Source: an uncultured Erysipelotrichaceae bacterium (lineage in GTDB: Bacteria; Bacillota_I; Bacilli_A; Erysipelotrichales; Erysipelotrichaceae). Taken from it: a DNA stretch of 8,968 nt. Below, one piece after another: positions 6,418 through 8,968 of the stretch. Positions within the stretch are counted from its first letter, which is position 1; each line of letters opens with the position of its first letter. The stretch lies in contig CAKUTY010000049.1 of the NCBI GenBank assembly GCA_934692455.1, positions 1 through 8,968 on the forward strand, read 5' to 3'. Made by a program: the position numbers and the translations under genes. Under the pieces are notes generated by a model. It searched no databases, was not told the DNA's origin, and worked only from the letters and a program-made list of their open reading frames with translations.

Positions 6418-8541
6418 TCATAACATACTTTTAAGGCGCATTATTAAAGATGTTTTACGTTTTGGTAACTTTTTGTTGGCAGAAGCTAAAAATAAATCCT
6501 TATCACCAATTAAAACTAACTTATTACGAGCTCTAGAAATAGCTGTATAAATTAATTTCTTATATAACATATGACTTTGACTTTGATCAAAAATGAAATA
6601 AACATATGGATACTCAGACCCTTGTGCCTTATGAACAGACATGGCATAAGCAAGTGTAATATCAGCTAAATCATTAAAATTATAGAAAACATCAACACTT
6701 CCATATTTGACATAGAAATATTTTTCTTCTTCATTTATTTCATCAAGTACACCAATATCGCCATTATAGACATCATCAGTTGGACGATTCTTTAGTTCTA
6801 ATATCTTATCATTTTCTCTAAAGACAATATTATTCACTTTCTTTTCACGTAAAGATATATTACTTGGATTAAATGCAGACTGTAAGACACTATTCAAATT
6901 ATCAATCCCATTAACACCCTTATACATAGTTGATAAAACTTGGAAATTATCCAAACCCAACATATTGTTTTCATCTAAATCATTATTGATTAAATCAATG
7001 ATTTCTTTTTGATTAATCTTATTAATATCATAAAAACTTATATCATTTTGATACTTATTAAAGTCAACACATTCATTTACGATATCATTTGCCAAAGAAA
7101 TAATATCACTACCACTTTTTTGACGATGATTACATTTTAAATAACTAATCTTAAAATTATTTGATTCAATCAAATCACTTAAAACATCACCCTGTCTAAT
7201 CGAAGGCAATTGGTCATCATCACCGATAATACAGATCTTTTTAACATAGGAACAAGCTTTTAATAAAGACGCAAATAAAGAATTATCAACCATTGAAAAC
7301 TCATCGATGATTAAACAATCATAAAGAATCGGATTATCTAAATTATTAGTAAAAGAATTATCTTCCTTGTTCCACTTTAAAAGAGAATGAATAGTCTTAG
7401 ACTCGACATCTGATAATTCATTGATTCTTTTACTTGCTCTACCCGTAGGAGCTACCACAATAACATTTTGATAAGGGAAATGAGACTTAAAGATATTAAC
7501 TAAACATTTGATAATAGTTGTCTTACCAGTACCAGGCCCACCTATTATCATTGACATCTTTTCATTAAAGAAATTTTTAATCGCTTCTTTTTGATAATCA
7601 TCAAACTTGATACCATTAATGTTTTCATTTTCCTTTATTGATTCATCCAAAAGTATTGGTTCTACACCCATATCTTCACCAAAATGATTCAAATAAGACG
7701 CAATAAACTTCTCATCCTCATAATCACTTCTTAGATAATATCTTTCTTCTTCTTTAACCAACAATTCCTTAGTCAATAATTCATCTAGTACATCATCACC
7801 ATCACTATAATATCGAGCATAGGTACTTAAAAATTCATCCTTATATAGATAAATATCGCCTTTTCTGAAACTTACTTCCTTGAATACATAAACAAGATAA
7901 GCCTCTTTAAATTTGCTTTCCTTATCTTCAACTTCCACATTCTTGAAACAATTCACAATCTTTGAAAAAGATATCCCATAGATATCATAATAAATTTGAT
8001 AAGGATTCTCTTTTAATACTAAGGCTGTATGTTCCTTGTATTCATTCTTAATGCGATTGGCCTCCATGGTTGAAAAACCTGCTGATATTAATCCAAAGAC
8101 AATATCATCCGATTCAAGCCCGTAGGATTCGAGCCCCAATATGAGCCCTTTTAGTTGAATATCTGTTAATCCTATCTTATCAATATCACTCAAGTCACTT
8201 TTAAGAATCTTTAAAGTATCATCACCATAATAGTTATAGATCTTTTCAGCAGCCCTTTTACCAATGCCCTTAAAATTAGAACTAGATAAGAATTTAATTA
8301 TTTCATCTTTCTTTGAAGGAACATATTTACTTACTGTCGTTAAGACAAATTGATAACCATACTTAGGATGTTCATCAAAATAACCACTGATTGTATATTT
8401 GGTATAAGGCTCATAATCAAAAGAAGGCCCGGTTACCGTGATTACTCCTTTATCAAGAGGCTCGAATCTGGTCACCATATAATTTGAGGCCTTATAAATA
8501 GTTCGTATAAAAATTCCGTCTAAACTTACTGTTTCTTTCAT
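6418..8541 (-). CDS. recD2: RecD2-type SF1B DNA helicase (RecD/YrrC-like)
   Basis: RecD2 is a 5'-3' superfamily 1B helicase of bacteria lacking RecBC and has been linked to DNA repair and replication-fork maintenance. At 707 residues it is shorter than B. subtilis YrrC (about 800) and near the Deinococcus form. The N-terminal OB-like domain is at about 1-75, followed by helix-hairpin-helix repeats (NFKGIGKRAAEKI, 89-101). Helicase motifs appear in order: Walker A GGPGTGKTT (334-342), Ia APTGRASKR (364-372), Walker B LIIDEFSMVD (410-419), III GDDDQLPSI (440-448), IV NHRQ (471-474), V SVHKAQGSEYPYV (635-647) and VI YTAISRARNKLVLIG (665-679). The ATG at 8541 overlaps the mnmA stop as ATGA and lacks a clear ribosome binding site, suggesting coupled translation. 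The mnmA-recD2-alaS order is as in Bacillus, except that the genes between them there are absent. All helicase motifs are intact. Confidence 0.95.
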   Translation of the reverse strand: MKETVSLDGIFIRTIYKASNYMVTRFEPLDKGVITVTGPSFDYEPYTKYTISGYFDEHPKYGYQFVLTTVSKYVPSKKDEIIKFLSSSNFKGIGKRAAEKIYNYYGDDTLKILKSDLSDIDKIGLTDIQLKGLILGLESYGLESDDIVFGLISAGFSTMEANRIKNEYKEHTALVLKENPYQIYYDIYGISFSKIVNCFKNVEVEDKESKFKEAYLVYVFKEVSFRKGDIYLYKDEFLSTYARYYSDGDDVLDELLTKELLVKEEERYYLRSDYEDEKFIASYLNHFGEDMGVEPILLDESIKENENINGIKFDDYQKEAIKNFFNEKMSMIIGGPGTGKTTIIKCLVNIFKSHFPYQNVIVVAPTGRASKRINELSDVESKTIHSLLKWNKEDNSFTNNLDNPILYDCLIIDEFSMVDNSLFASLLKACSYVKKICIIGDDDQLPSIRQGDVLSDLIESNNFKISYLKCNHRQKSGSDIISLANDIVNECVDFNKYQNDISFYDINKINQKEIIDLINNDLDENNMLGLDNFQVLSTMYKGVNGIDNLNSVLQSAFNPSNISLREKKVNNIVFRENDKILELKNRPTDDVYNGDIGVLDEINEEEKYFYVKYGSVDVFYNFNDLADITLAYAMSVHKAQGSEYPYVYFIFDQSQSHMLYKKLIYTAISRARNKLVLIGDKDLFLASANKKLPKRKTSLIMRLKSML
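6440..6468 (-). promoter_or_regulatory. Candidate alaS/T-box promoter inside recD2
   Basis: The minus strand has TTACCA (6468-6463), a 17-base spacer, then AATAAT (6445-6440): four and five matches to the sigma-A consensus. Transcription would start near 6433, about 20 bases before T-box Stem I. It lies inside the last codons of recD2, as expected because the recD2 stop is only six bases from Stem I. Confidence 0.3.
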
Positions 8542-8968
8542 TTCTTAAAAACTAATGAATCAAGATATTCATTGACATCCTGTCCATTAATAAAGACTTT
8601 ATCAATAGTGCCACCGCCAAGCATTTCATCATTCAAATAGAAAACAGCTTCCTGACCTGGGGCAACAGCCTTAATCTTTTGAGGATAATGAAGCATAGCT
8701 TCCGTATCTGAAATCTTCTTGATAGTTACCTTATTATCGGGTTGACGATAACGAAACTTACAACCAATTTCACTTGCCTCAGCTGGTAAATCATTAATCC
8801 AGTTAATTCCAGAAATATATGCACTATCAGAATATAAATAATGTTCATTTTTAATAGAAGTTAAATATAGAAGATTATGTTCAATATTCTTACCTACACA
8901 GAAATATGGACCACGATTACCACCAACGCCAAAGCCCTTTCTTTGACCTACTGTATAGTAATAAACGC
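8538..8968 (-). CDS. mnmA: tRNA-specific 2-thiouridylase MnmA, C-terminal part (cut by window edge)
   Basis: MnmA makes 2-thiouridine at wobble position U34 of tRNA-Lys, -Glu and -Gln. Only the last 142 or so residues are present, about 40% of a typical 360-residue protein. The segment opens with YYTVGQRKGFGVGG, a hallmark of the family's central region. It continues with GPYFCVGKNIEHNLLYL, INWI, then CKFRYRQPDNKV and KAVAPGQEAVFYLNDEMLGGGTI, the C-terminal beta-barrel signature (key residues R, Y, R, Q, P, then PGQ and GGG). The PP-loop and both catalytic Cys residues would lie beyond the window. It ends LDSLVFKK with TGA inside ATGA, overlapping the recD2 start by four bases. Frame and stop were read directly from the sequence; identification is firm, though the gene is incomplete here. 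Confidence 0.93.
   Translation of the reverse strand, partial: VYYYTVGQRKGFGVGGNRGPYFCVGKNIEHNLLYLTSIKNEHYLYSDSAYISGINWINDLPAEASEIGCKFRYRQPDNKVTIKKISDTEAMLHYPQKIKAVAPGQEAVFYLNDEMLGGGTIDKVFINGQDVNEYLDSLVFKK

Noticed and set aside
6418..6420. Possible UGA-as-Trp genetic code given the AT-rich composition
   Set aside because: TGA ends recD2 and mnmA at sensible positions and Trp residues in conserved motifs are coded by TGG.
6417..6422. TATGAT as a -10 box for the alaS leader
   Set aside because: A start about seven bases downstream would fall inside the 5' arm of T-box Stem I, and no -35 hexamer is visible. The candidate at 6440-6468 fits better.

Overview
The window is an AT-rich segment of a low-GC Firmicutes chromosome. 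Every gene I can support lies on the minus strand, so transcription runs from high to low coordinates. Gene content and order resemble the alaS neighbourhood of Bacilli and Erysipelotrichia-like bacteria. UGA is used as a stop (recD2, mnmA) and Trp is read from TGG, so the genetic code is standard rather than the Mycoplasma code. Assignment to Erysipelotrichia or a relative is inference from composition and protein flavour only.

Layout in order of transcription: the 3' end of mnmA (tRNA 2-thiouridylase, cut by the window edge at 8968) overlaps recD2 (SF1 helicase) by 4 bases. The recD2 stop is followed almost at once by a T-box riboswitch with a GCU (Ala) specifier and an intrinsic terminator, and then alaS. 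A five-helix membrane protein of the putative ABC-transporter type IV family (PF06541) is coupled to the alaS stop through TAATG. Next come ireB (UPF0297), a DUF1292 gene, mltG (cell-wall lytic transglycosylase), udk (uridine kinase) and greA (transcript cleavage factor). The run ends in an intrinsic terminator at about 77-99.

The cluster joins translation (MnmA, AlaS), DNA repair (RecD2), cell-wall synthesis and its PASTA-kinase signalling (MltG, IreB), nucleotide salvage (Udk) and transcription fidelity (GreA). Most junctions are overlaps or short gaps, which suggests one or a few long transcripts. The T-box terminator probably ends mnmA-recD2 transcripts when charged tRNA-Ala is plentiful, and lets alaS and downstream genes be made when it is not. 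Extended -10 boxes ahead of ireB, DUF1292 and greA suggest internal promoters.

The main departures from the familiar order are the absence of ruvX/yqgF between ireB and the DUF1292 gene, where a 75-base gap holds nested inverted repeats instead, and the PF06541 membrane protein inserted between alaS and ireB. No mobile element, CRISPR array, tRNA or rRNA was seen. I found no clearly new multi-gene system; the best leads are the alaS-coupled membrane protein and the ruvX-less gap.
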